64,000 bases of DNA from Paenibacillus kobensis NBRC 15729 (GTDB taxonomy: Bacteria; Bacillota; Bacilli; Paenibacillales; Paenibacillaceae): positions 310,001 to 374,000 of the forward strand of contig NZ_BILZ01000001.1 in the NCBI RefSeq assembly GCF_004000825.1. Reading direction: 5' to 3'. The position numbers and the translations under genes are program-made. Positions 51,133-58,823 of this stretch are shown here, one piece after another (within the stretch, counting starts at the first letter, position 1; each line of letters starts with the position of its first letter). Under the pieces are notes generated by a model. The model did not search any database. It was not told the DNA's origin and was given only the letters and a program-made list of their open reading frames with translations.

Positions 51133-52041
51133 TCATTCCCCGTCTTCTTTCGGAAGCATTGCCGTTACGAACAGCATGTCCCCCGCTCTCACTGCACCTA
51201 TCGAACCGCCCATTCCGTTCATCAATTTGCGGGATATATAGAGGCCGAGCCCCATCCCCTGCCCTCCTCGGCTTGCATCAGACTTATGGAACCGGTCGAA
51301 TAAAAGGTCGGCATCATCCGGCAGCGGAGCTGCGGTCTTGTTGCCGATCGTGACGGCATAGCAGCCACCGGATTCGGTGAATGAAACCGATATTGTTCCG
51401 TGCGCGTAACGCAGCAAATTTTGAATCAAATTATGGATCACCCGCTGCAAAGCGACCGGATCGGCAAGTACAACCGGAGGCGCGGCGGCATCCCGAATGT
51501 CCAGCTCGAGATTCCTCTTGCTGAACTCCTCGAAGAACCGCAGAAAACATTCGGCAACCGCATGTTCCAAATTTACGCTTTGAACCGCATACGAGGTCTC
51601 TTCGAGTTCGAGACGCGACAACTCGTAGAAGCTTTCCGTCAATTGCTGCAGCACATTGACGGAGTCCAGAATAACGCGGACATACTCCCGCTGTTTGTCT
51701 GGAGAAGGGTCCTTATTCAGCAGTTGAACATAACCCGCGAGCGACGTGAGCGGAGTGCGCAAATCATGCGAGATCCCGGATACCGACAACCGGATATTAC
51801 GTTCCATCTCGCCGACACGCCGGAGTTTCTGCTCGTACCCGTCCACGAGGCGGTTCAATTCGAGAACAGCCTTGGATAGCGTACGGTTATTTTCTTCCAG
51901 GTAAAGTCTTTGACCGTAGCGCGCGTTCTCGCCGAGATCCCCGATCTGGACGGTCAACCGTTTCATCTCGCGTTTCAGCAGATAATAACGTACCGCGAAC
52001 CATAGGCATAGAGCCGACAATACAACGATCCATCCGTACAT
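51133..52041 (-). CDS. Sensor histidine kinase
   Basis: A 302-aa kinase; ATG at 52041 follows AGGAG. One N-terminal membrane helix (about 2-20) and almost no extracellular domain. The H-box is SGISHDLRTPLTSLAGYVQL (phospho-His about 115), N-box VIHNLIQNLLRYA, and G2 box GQGMGLGLYISRKLM; the G1 box is degenerate (TIGNKTA). Kinases without a sensor loop that sit next to an ABC transporter usually sense through the transporter or within the membrane. It is the last gene of the ABC-ABC-RR-HK operon. Confidence 0.93.
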   Translation of the reverse strand: MYGWIVVLSALCLWFAVRYYLLKREMKRLTVQIGDLGENARYGQRLYLEENNRTLSKAVLELNRLVDGYEQKLRRVGEMERNIRLSVSGISHDLRTPLTSLAGYVQLLNKDPSPDKQREYVRVILDSVNVLQQLTESFYELSRLELEETSYAVQSVNLEHAVAECFLRFFEEFSKRNLELDIRDAAAPPVVLADPVALQRVIHNLIQNLLRYAHGTISVSFTESGGCYAVTIGNKTAAPLPDDADLLFDRFHKSDASRGGQGMGLGLYISRKLMNGMGGSIGAVRAGDMLFVTAMLPKEDGE

Positions 52042-52051
52042 GCTGCCGCTC

Positions 52052-52735
52052 CTATTCGACTAGCCGGAAGCCTACGCCCCAGATCGTCTTGATATGCTTA
52101 TGAGGCGAAGCAGCATGCAATTTTGCACGCAAATTGCTTACATGGACATTGATCGTTTTCTCATCGCCCATAAACTCTTCGTTCCATATGCTCTCGTAAA
52201 TGTTCATTCGGCTGAATACTTTTTGCGGATGGCGCAGCAGCAGCTCCAGGATGTCGAATTCTCGTTGGGTCAGCTGGATCGTAACACCGCCGACCGATAC
52301 TTCACGCGTCTCCAGAATCATATGAATATCGAGAAATTCAAGTGCCGCAGCAGCCTCATGTTCGGCATAGACGGTATAGCGCCTCAGTTGTGCTGCCACT
52401 CGCGCTAACAGTTCGTCTATATCAAAGGGCTTCGTCATGTAATCATCTGCGCCCCGGGCAAGCAGCTCCAGCTTGCTGGCCTTCTCCATCTTCGCGGACA
52501 GCACAATGACCGGCATATGCTCTTTTTTGCGCAACTCGTCGAGTACGTCCTCGCCCGTTCTGCCCGGCAGCATCAGATCGAGTATGACACACTTCCACGA
52601 TTGAGCCGGCAGCATCATGACTGCCTCGCTGCCCGAATAAGAGCTTTCCGGGCGGTATCCCGCTCCGGCGAGCGCTTCGCACAGCAAGCTATTGATTGAC
52701 GGGTCGTCTTCGATGACTAGAATCGGTTCGTTCAT
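52052..52735 (-). CDS. OmpR/PhoB-type response regulator
   Basis: A 227-aa protein from ATG 52735, 17 bases after the permease stop; the longer frame to 52798 overlaps the permease and has no site. The receiver domain has the acidic pair in VIEDD, phospho-acceptor Asp in ILDLMLPGRTG, the Thr/Ser in VLSAK and Lys in MTKPFD. The C-terminal winged helix (about 130-227) includes LTQREFDILELLLRHPQKVF and the recognition segment TINVHVSNLRAKL. It should be phosphorylated by the kinase 10 bases downstream and control the operon's transporter genes. Confidence 0.95.
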   Translation of the reverse strand: MNEPILVIEDDPSINSLLCEALAGAGYRPESSYSGSEAVMMLPAQSWKCVILDLMLPGRTGEDVLDELRKKEHMPVIVLSAKMEKASKLELLARGADDYMTKPFDIDELLARVAAQLRRYTVYAEHEAAAALEFLDIHMILETREVSVGGVTIQLTQREFDILELLLRHPQKVFSRMNIYESIWNEEFMGDEKTINVHVSNLRAKLHAASPHKHIKTIWGVGFRLVE

Positions 52736-52752
52736 CGGGGCTATCAACGCCT

Positions 52753-53493
52753 TTATTTGATGTCGGTTCGTTTGAACACTATGCATCCTATTATACAAGT
52801 AATGACGAGATACGCCACGCTCATAGCCGCTCCATGTATGATGAACGCTGAATCACCGCTTAAATTCTCGAAGAACATCACATAGTAATCCGGGAAACAT
52901 TTGTAGACGTCAAAATAACCTAGTGCCGTCAAGAAGGTTGGCAAGGCCAGCATTCCGATCACATAAGCAAGGTTTACCAATACCGTCATGATCGGGCTTC
53001 TGGATATGAAGGCGATCAAGGTAAGCAGTGCCGCGAACCCCCAGTGAAACAGAACCTGCATACCATAATTCCAGCTGAAGAATCGTGCGAATTCCAACAA
53101 CGACATATCGCCGAACCCGAACGCAAGGCTAAATCCGACTGTCGCCACGATACTGCTTACAAGATAAATAACAGCAACGGCAACACAGGCGGCGAACAGT
53201 TTGGACACGTACACGTATGTTCTATACTTGCCTAATGCAAGAGAATTGCGCATCGTCCCGTTCGGAAATTCCGATGCAATGAAATACCCGACGAATGCCG
53301 AGAACCAGAGCTGCATCATGAACGACATGCCAGCAGGCATGGTTACGCCGTATTGTCCCTGCATCGGACTATCTCCGCCGTAAAACTCCGCAAAGACTTG
53401 CAAAGAGATTTGAGCCGTAATGCAAAGGAGAATGACGTGCAGCACTTTTCCCCGCCATAATTTGTACCATTCCGCTGATAATAGCGTCGTCAT
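52753..53493 (-). CDS. ABC-2 type transporter permease (bacitracin/lantibiotic-immunity type)
   Basis: A 246-aa protein. ATG at 53493 overlaps the ATPase stop (ATGA); the longer frame is antisense-like. It begins LLSAEWYKLWRGKV, the usual N-terminus of BcrB/SpaE-type permeases, and has six membrane helices (about 18-40, 55-75, 100-125, 145-170, 175-195, 215-240). FPNGTMRNSLALGKYR (about 80-100) is the conserved loop. With the upstream ATPase it would form an exporter of small molecules or peptide antibiotics. Confidence 0.9.
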   Translation of the reverse strand: MTTLLSAEWYKLWRGKVLHVILLCITAQISLQVFAEFYGGDSPMQGQYGVTMPAGMSFMMQLWFSAFVGYFIASEFPNGTMRNSLALGKYRTYVYVSKLFAACVAVAVIYLVSSIVATVGFSLAFGFGDMSLLEFARFFSWNYGMQVLFHWGFAALLTLIAFISRSPIMTVLVNLAYVIGMLALPTFLTALGYFDVYKCFPDYYVMFFENLSGDSAFIIHGAAMSVAYLVITCIIGCIVFKRTDIK

Positions 53494-54410
53494 GCGTGCC
53501 CGCCCCCCGTCAATTGCATAAAATATTGCTCCAACCGCTGCTCCGTCACACCGATGCTCTCCACGACGATCCCGTGCTTCACGAGCATCGTGTTCATCTC
53601 GCCTGTTCGATGAATCTGCTCGCGAACCCACAGTTCGTTCGCCGATACCGCTTGGCAATCTGTTATGCCGAATCTTTCCTTCAAGAGCGCCATCGCTTGC
53701 GCGCAATCGTTCGTCACGATTCGAACATGCTGCTTCGTCTCTAGCGCGAGCTGTTCGGCGGAGAGCTGCTTCACCAGCTTGCCCTTGTCGATGATCCCGT
53801 AATGGGTCGCGACTTGTGCAAGCTCGTCCAGCAGATGGCTGGAGACGAGCAGCGTCAGCCCTCTCTCGTGCGCGAGCCGGCGGAGCAGCTCCCGCGTCTC
53901 GATGATGCCTTTCGGATCTAGTCCGTTCGCAGGCTCGTCCAATATAAGAAACTCCGGATTCGTGATGAGCGCAGTTGCCAGCGAAAACCGCTGTTTCATG
54001 CCGAGGGAGAAGTTTTTGGCTTTCTTCTTCCCCGTATCGGCCAGCCCTACGGACTCCAGCGTTTTCTTCACCGTACTCTTATCCGGTACGCCGCTTATGA
54101 TGCGTTGAATTTCCAGATTTTGCTCAGCCGTCATATTCGGATAGATGGCCGGCGTCTCAATCGATTGGCCGATACGCCGTCTGCCGCGCTGAAGAGCAAT
54201 GTCACCGGTATTTCCGAACAGCTCCACCTCGCCGCCCGTCGGCAGGACTAACCCGGTAACGGCTCGCATAAAAGTCGATTTGCCGGCGCCGTTCAGGCCG
54301 ATCAATCCATAAATTTGGCCGCGCTTAATCTCGACGTTTATTTCCTGTATCGCGTAATCACGGCCGTATTTTTTGCTAAGGGCTCTCGTTCGCAGTACAT
54401 ATTCGCTCAT
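53490..54410 (-). CDS. ABC transporter ATP-binding protein (BcrA-like)
   Basis: A 306-aa protein; ATG at 54410 follows AAGGAGT. Walker A GLNGAGKST, Q-loop around IGQSIETPAIYP, signature FSLGMKQR, Walker B FLILDEPANGLD and the switch His in VSSHLLDE are all intact. The 80-residue C-terminal extension (TKQHVRIVTNDCA onward) is typical of BcrA/antibiotic-export ATPases. It is the first gene of the ATPase-permease-RR-HK operon, an arrangement used for sensing and resisting peptide antibiotics. Confidence 0.94.
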   Translation of the reverse strand: MSEYVLRTRALSKKYGRDYAIQEINVEIKRGQIYGLIGLNGAGKSTFMRAVTGLVLPTGGEVELFGNTGDIALQRGRRRIGQSIETPAIYPNMTAEQNLEIQRIISGVPDKSTVKKTLESVGLADTGKKKAKNFSLGMKQRFSLATALITNPEFLILDEPANGLDPKGIIETRELLRRLAHERGLTLLVSSHLLDELAQVATHYGIIDKGKLVKQLSAEQLALETKQHVRIVTNDCAQAMALLKERFGITDCQAVSANELWVREQIHRTGEMNTMLVKHGIVVESIGVTEQRLEQYFMQLTGGGHA

Positions 54411-54645
54411 CTCTTATGACTCCTTCCACTCTTGCTTCATGTGCTTAGTCTAATGCTCAATTGCCAAGAAAACAGGTAGCAAATATAAAGAAAGAGTAAA
54501 GAATGCCATTATCGATAACGAACAAATATAGAGAATGTGTCCCGTAACGTATATTCTAGCCTGTTTTGTGTCTGGCACATCTTCCAATCGGCCATATAAT
54601 CGTGATTAAGCATGATATCCATACAACTCGTTAGGAGCTGATTTG

Positions 54646-55359
54646 ATGTTTGTCGTCTATCGTTACGGATCCATATATCAAATGATGATCGGAAACCCTG
54701 ACGGTCTATCCGTTAACGTATTCGCTGTCCAAGAACATGACGGACTGACATTGATCGACACAGCCATTCCGCCTGCATCCGGGGCGATCTTACAGGAAGT
54801 GAATCAGATTGGACTGCCGGTCATCCGCATCATCCTCACTCATGGCCATCATGACCATACCGGCGGACTTGACCTTATGAAAGAAGCCTTTCCCGAAGCC
54901 ATCGTCTGCATCTCGCGCCGGGAATCCCGGATCGTTCAAGGCGACTTGTCGCTTGAGGATGGCGAAGAGGATATGCCGGTTCAAGGGATTTACCCCGAAC
55001 GAATGAGGACGCCATTCGATCTCCTTCTGGAAGACGGCGATCGAATCGGCTCTTTGCTGGTTATCGCTGTACCCGGCCATACACCTGGCTCGATCGCACT
55101 GTTGGATGAACGAACTCGCACATTGATAGCCGGAGACGCATTTCAATCGATCGGCGGGCTTGCAGTAGCCGGCCAGTTCAGGCCAGCTATTCCCATGCAT
55201 GCGAAAGGAACGTGGAGCAATGCCGCTTCTCTCACGTCCGCCCGTACGATTCGTACGCTTGCGCCTTCATTATTATGCGTTGGACACGGCCCTTCCTTAG
55301 CCGATCCGGGAGACGCAATGGACCAGGCGATTGCTGAGGCGGGAGGATCGCAAATATGA
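54646..55359 (+). CDS. Metallo-beta-lactamase-fold hydrolase
   Basis: A 237-aa protein; ATG at 54646 (8 bases after AGGAG) is preferred to the adjacent TTG at 54643. Metal-binding motifs: THGHHDHTGG (HxHxDH), H in VPGHTPGSIAL, Asp in AGDAF, and H in GHGPS near the C-terminus. These are the features of glyoxalase-II/YflN-like dizinc hydrolases. The physiological substrate is unknown; no quorum-sensing genes are adjacent. It is monocistronic and convergent with pyrE. Confidence 0.92.
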   Translation: MFVVYRYGSIYQMMIGNPDGLSVNVFAVQEHDGLTLIDTAIPPASGAILQEVNQIGLPVIRIILTHGHHDHTGGLDLMKEAFPEAIVCISRRESRIVQGDLSLEDGEEDMPVQGIYPERMRTPFDLLLEDGDRIGSLLVIAVPGHTPGSIALLDERTRTLIAGDAFQSIGGLAVAGQFRPAIPMHAKGTWSNAASLTSARTIRTLAPSLLCVGHGPSLADPGDAMDQAIAEAGGSQI

Positions 55360-55405
55360 ACAAGCTGCTGAAATCAGCGTCTCGCGAATAGACGGCTCAA
55401 TGCAA

Positions 55406-55432
55406 AACGGATGCCTGCGAAGGGCATCCGTT
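55406..55432. terminator. Intergenic hairpin between the convergent MBL and pyrE genes
   Basis: The 10-base stem AACGGATGCC / GGCATCCGTT (55406-55415 with 55423-55432) lies between both stops; only short T-runs flank it, so termination is plausible in either direction but not strong. Confidence 0.6.
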
Positions 55433-55454
55433 CATTATTGCGCTCAGGTCTATG

Positions 55455-55985
55455 TTAGGCGGAACTTGCAGAAAGCAGCTCGTCCATTTGAAACAGTGAG
55501 AGATAGTGCAGACCGGCCTGTTCAAGATTTTCGCGGCCTATCGCCTCTCTTTCAATTACACTAACGACATATTGAACGTCGGCACCGTATTGGACGAGGT
55601 CCTTCGCGCTGAGCAGGATCTGTCCACCCGTCGTCACGACATCCTCCACAATGCAAACCTTCTTCCCTTCGATGCTCTGGCCTTCCGCGAGCTTGCACGT
55701 GCCGTATTCCTTTGCTTTCTTCCGTACGAATACGACAGGGATACCCGTCTCAAGCGATAGAGCCGTCGCCACCGGCATTCCGCCCATCTCAAGTCCGGCC
55801 AAAATTTCCGTCTCTGGCGGAATCAGCTTCGCTAGATGCTCGGCGATACTCTTTAACAAAACCGGATCGGATTCGAACAAATATTTATCGAAGTATTGCT
55901 CGGATACTTGGCCAGATCTTAGCTTGAACTGTCCGGTTAACCGTGCCGTGTCATAGATCGCTTTTGCCAACATGGTCTTGTCCAT
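55455..55985 (-). CDS. pyrE: Orotate phosphoribosyltransferase
   Basis: A 176-aa protein from ATG 55985. The strong GAGGAGG lies 13 bases upstream; a CTG two codons earlier would space better. It transfers PRPP ribose phosphate to orotate in UMP synthesis. The PRPP loop is CIVEDVVTTGGQIL (about 105-118), the flexible loop includes RKKAKEYGTCK, and GLEMGGMPVATAL lies ahead. It is shorter than typical pyr-operon PyrE (about 205-215 aa), resembling the compact OPRT form. It lies outside any pyr operon, 53 bases after aroC, so it may be an additional paralogue. Confidence 0.9.
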   Translation of the reverse strand: MDKTMLAKAIYDTARLTGQFKLRSGQVSEQYFDKYLFESDPVLLKSIAEHLAKLIPPETEILAGLEMGGMPVATALSLETGIPVVFVRKKAKEYGTCKLAEGQSIEGKKVCIVEDVVTTGGQILLSAKDLVQYGADVQYVVSVIEREAIGRENLEQAGLHYLSLFQMDELLSASSA

Positions 55986-56038
55986 CGTCAGGTGAATCCT
56001 CCTCGAATCGAATCGTATGAAACCTCTATGCACAGCGA

Positions 56039-57097
56039 TTACTCGAACCGTAATGCTGCCTGTCGTTTATAGTGATCCTCGATGACCATGCATGCCATCG
56101 CCTCGATGACGGGAACGATTCGAGGACATATGCACGGGTCATGCCTGCCATAGGTCGTTATTTCTCGTTCATTCCCATCGACATCTACGGTTGTCTGAGG
56201 GATGGAGATCGATGAAGTCGGCTTTACCGCCACTCGAAAAATGATGTCTTCTCCGGTGCTAATCCCGCCGACGATGCCGCCGGCATAGTTCGTCCGAAAC
56301 CCGTTCGCATCCATAGCGTCGTTGTGCTCGCTTCCGAGCATTGCGGCAGCTTGGAAGCCTGCCCCGAACTCGATCCCTTTCACGGCTCCGATACTCAACA
56401 TCGCTTTGGATAATTCGGCATCCAGCTTATCGAATACTGGTTCTCCCAAGCCTGCTGCGACGCCGCTGATTCGGCACTCCACAACGCCTCCGCAGCTGTT
56501 GCCTTCCGCCGCGAGCTTGGTAATGTATTCGATCATCTGTTCCGCCGCTGCCGCATCACATGTGCGCACCGCATTCTGTTCGATCTGCGCGGCATCGAAA
56601 GTTTCCGAACGGATGCCGCCAATTTGCGTTGTATAAGCAAGTATGGATACGCCCCGGTTCTCTAACAATTTGCGGGCCACTGCACCGGCTGCCACTCTTC
56701 CGGCGGTTTCCCTTCCCGAGGCTCTTCCGCTGCCTCGATGATCCCGAATTCCATATTTCTTCTCATACACATAATCCGCATGTCCAGGCCGATACATCGT
56801 TTTAATATCTTCATATGCTGACGGCCGCATATCGGCATTGTTCAGCATGATGCAGATCGGCGTCCCCGTCGTGCGTCCCTCGAAGAGGCCGGACACGATT
56901 CTGATTTTGTCGTATTCCTTGCGCGGGGTTGTAACCGACGATTGCCCTGGTTTTCTTCGGTCCATCTGAGTCTGAATGTAAGCCTCGTCTAATTCGACTC
57001 CCGGCGTGACCCCGTCCACGATAACACCTACCGACTCGCCGTGTGATTCTCCGAAAGTCGTCATGGTCAACTGTAAGCCAAATGTACTTCCCGCCAT
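56039..57097 (-). CDS. aroC: Chorismate synthase
   Basis: A 352-aa protein from ATG 57097 (GGGAG nine bases upstream; the ATG at 57103 is too close). It converts EPSP to chorismate using reduced FMN, the last step of the shikimate pathway. Signatures are present: GESHGESVGVIVDG, RRKPGQSSVTTPRKE, YRPGHADY with HRGSGRASGRET (motif 2), and FRTNYAGGIVGGISTG with HDPC near the C-terminus. It is full length and is followed on the same strand by pyrE rather than aro or trp genes. Confidence 0.97.
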   Translation of the reverse strand: MAGSTFGLQLTMTTFGESHGESVGVIVDGVTPGVELDEAYIQTQMDRRKPGQSSVTTPRKEYDKIRIVSGLFEGRTTGTPICIMLNNADMRPSAYEDIKTMYRPGHADYVYEKKYGIRDHRGSGRASGRETAGRVAAGAVARKLLENRGVSILAYTTQIGGIRSETFDAAQIEQNAVRTCDAAAAEQMIEYITKLAAEGNSCGGVVECRISGVAAGLGEPVFDKLDAELSKAMLSIGAVKGIEFGAGFQAAAMLGSEHNDAMDANGFRTNYAGGIVGGISTGEDIIFRVAVKPTSSISIPQTTVDVDGNEREITTYGRHDPCICPRIVPVIEAMACMVIEDHYKRQAALRFE

Positions 57098-57240
57098 CCA
57101 CATTCACTCCCGCATGTTTTTGTTCTTCGTACAGTGTAGTCTCTGCTTAGAAATAAGTGAAATTGTAAATTTATTATCTTGCCATAGATAATATTAATGT
57201 CATAAGAAGCGAATCGTTATCGATCCCATCCCCCAGCAAT

Positions 57241-57294
57241 AAAAAAAAGCTCTCCTCAAGTCATTAGATGACTTATCGGACAGCCCCTACTTCT
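57241..57294 (-). terminator. Terminator with transposon-end-like hairpin after the VOC gene
   Basis: AAGTCAT-TAG-ATGACTT forms the core, flanked by partial pairing of AGCTCTCC with GGACAGCCCC, and on the minus strand is followed by eight Ts. It is related in sequence to the element at 38648-38706. Confidence 0.65.
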
Positions 57295-57305
57295 GAATAT
57301 CGTTA

Positions 57306-58748
57306 TTAACTGTCTATCGATAACGATCTCACCGTGACCGCACTGCCCGCTTCCGCTCCGATTCCCAATTTGAAGCGGCAGTCTTCATAATTCCCTCTCC
57401 GCTCCAATACGACAGAACCATTAATGCTCAAGGAAGTGAAGCTTTGATCCAGCTTCCACTCGATCTTCGCGAAATCCCCATAAGGAAGATTTGCCTCATC
57501 TACCCATACTTCTTCTCTCGACTGCGGATCGGTGAACAAAAGCTTGCCTTCGCTATTCCATTTGATGATGGCGGAGAAACCGCCATATAAAATAGCCGAC
57601 CGCGTATAGCTCTGAAGCTCGGCAGCGAACGTGAAGGGCGCCGAATAAACGCCGCCAGTGCGGGCAAATCCTCCTTCTTCGCCGCCGCTCAGCCACAAAC
57701 CTCCGTTAGTCGCTGCAGCTTGACAAGCGGCATCGGCGATCAGCCGGTCTTCGGCTGAGGCGCTGCCACTCACCGCCAGCCATACCGCATGGTCTTCCGG
57801 TGTCAGCGATTCAACGGCATAGGATTTCACGGTAACTTGCCCCATGACGCCAGCAATGCCAGCCCTGCCGTTCATTTTGCCGAAATAGCCTTCTTGGCGG
57901 TGGAACAACTGGCCGTCAACATGAATTTCCATCCAGCGTTCATCGATCGTCCATTCCACACGCGCCCACTCTCCAACCGGGATGGAACCTTTGTGGTGAA
58001 ACGTAAAATGTTTATTCAGCTTAGGGTGAACGACGAACAGATCGTCTCCCGTACCATGCTCCTGCACTTCCGGTGAATTGCCGAAATTTAATGCGGCAAG
58101 GCCGTTCCCATATGTTAGATATAACGCACCTTGATTAATTTTGACGGTCGTTTCGATACGAAGCGGAGTCTCGTACTCCCCTTCCGCATAGGCATGCCCG
58201 GTCAATTCTAGTCCGGAAGAGGTTACAAGTGCAGCTTGCGCTTGCCCGCTTGCATGAAGGACCGTTCCGCCGGCATCGTAACGGACCGGTTCGTTCTGGC
58301 TAGTTGATTCAGCGGCAGTCTCCTCCGTCCCGGTCTCTTCTTCAGTACCCGGATTGCCGCAAACCATGAGCAGATTGCCGTCTGGGTCGCGGAACGTAAA
58401 GAATGCCATTCCGGGGAATTGCATAATATCCTCGACGATTTCGATACCGCTTTGTTGAACGAACCGGTAAGCTGCGCCGACATCCGGCGAATCGAGCATG
58501 AGCAGCGCCCGTTGCTCAGCAGGCAAGCCGCTGTCATAGCCGTTCTGATCTAATACAAACCCGGTTTCGCCATCCATCGTGATGTCATGTACCTTCTCCG
58601 TTGCGGCCGACCGCTCCGGCATGCCGAACAATCGGTGGTACCAGTTGACGGACCGTTCCATGTTGCTGACATGGATGAATACGCCCCCTATTTTATTGCG
58701 AATCGGGTGGATGAAGCTTGTTTTTGTTGCCGCTGCATAGTTATTCAT
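57306..58748 (-). CDS. VOC-domain protein with two C-terminal beta-sandwich (laminin-G/concanavalin-like) domains
   Basis: A 480-aa protein; ATG at 58748 after GAGGAAG. Residues about 18-132 are a VOC/glyoxalase fold (GVFIHVSNMERSVNWYHRLF; GMAFFTFRDPDGNLLMVCGN), with the candidate metal ligand H in FIHV. A linker rich in E/T/S (about 134-155) leads to two tandem sandwich domains (about 160-320 and 325-480), each ending with 'W.ID..W..I.VDG..' (VEWTIDERWMEIHVDGQLF; IEWKLDQSFTSLSINGSVV), like glycan-binding concanavalin folds. It is the second gene of an operon with the sigma-factor fusion. A sugar-related sensor is possible (inference). Confidence 0.8.
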   Translation of the reverse strand: MNNYAAATKTSFIHPIRNKIGGVFIHVSNMERSVNWYHRLFGMPERSAATEKVHDITMDGETGFVLDQNGYDSGLPAEQRALLMLDSPDVGAAYRFVQQSGIEIVEDIMQFPGMAFFTFRDPDGNLLMVCGNPGTEEETGTEETAAESTSQNEPVRYDAGGTVLHASGQAQAALVTSSGLELTGHAYAEGEYETPLRIETTVKINQGALYLTYGNGLAALNFGNSPEVQEHGTGDDLFVVHPKLNKHFTFHHKGSIPVGEWARVEWTIDERWMEIHVDGQLFHRQEGYFGKMNGRAGIAGVMGQVTVKSYAVESLTPEDHAVWLAVSGSASAEDRLIADAACQAAATNGGLWLSGGEEGGFARTGGVYSAPFTFAAELQSYTRSAILYGGFSAIIKWNSEGKLLFTDPQSREEVWVDEANLPYGDFAKIEWKLDQSFTSLSINGSVVLERRGNYEDCRFKLGIGAEAGSAVTVRSLSIDS

Positions 58749-58823
58749 TCTACTCGTCTTCCTCTCGCTTGGAATAGGCTGTATTTGCCCTCATCGAATG
58801 TGATGCAGCAGCACGCCATTATC

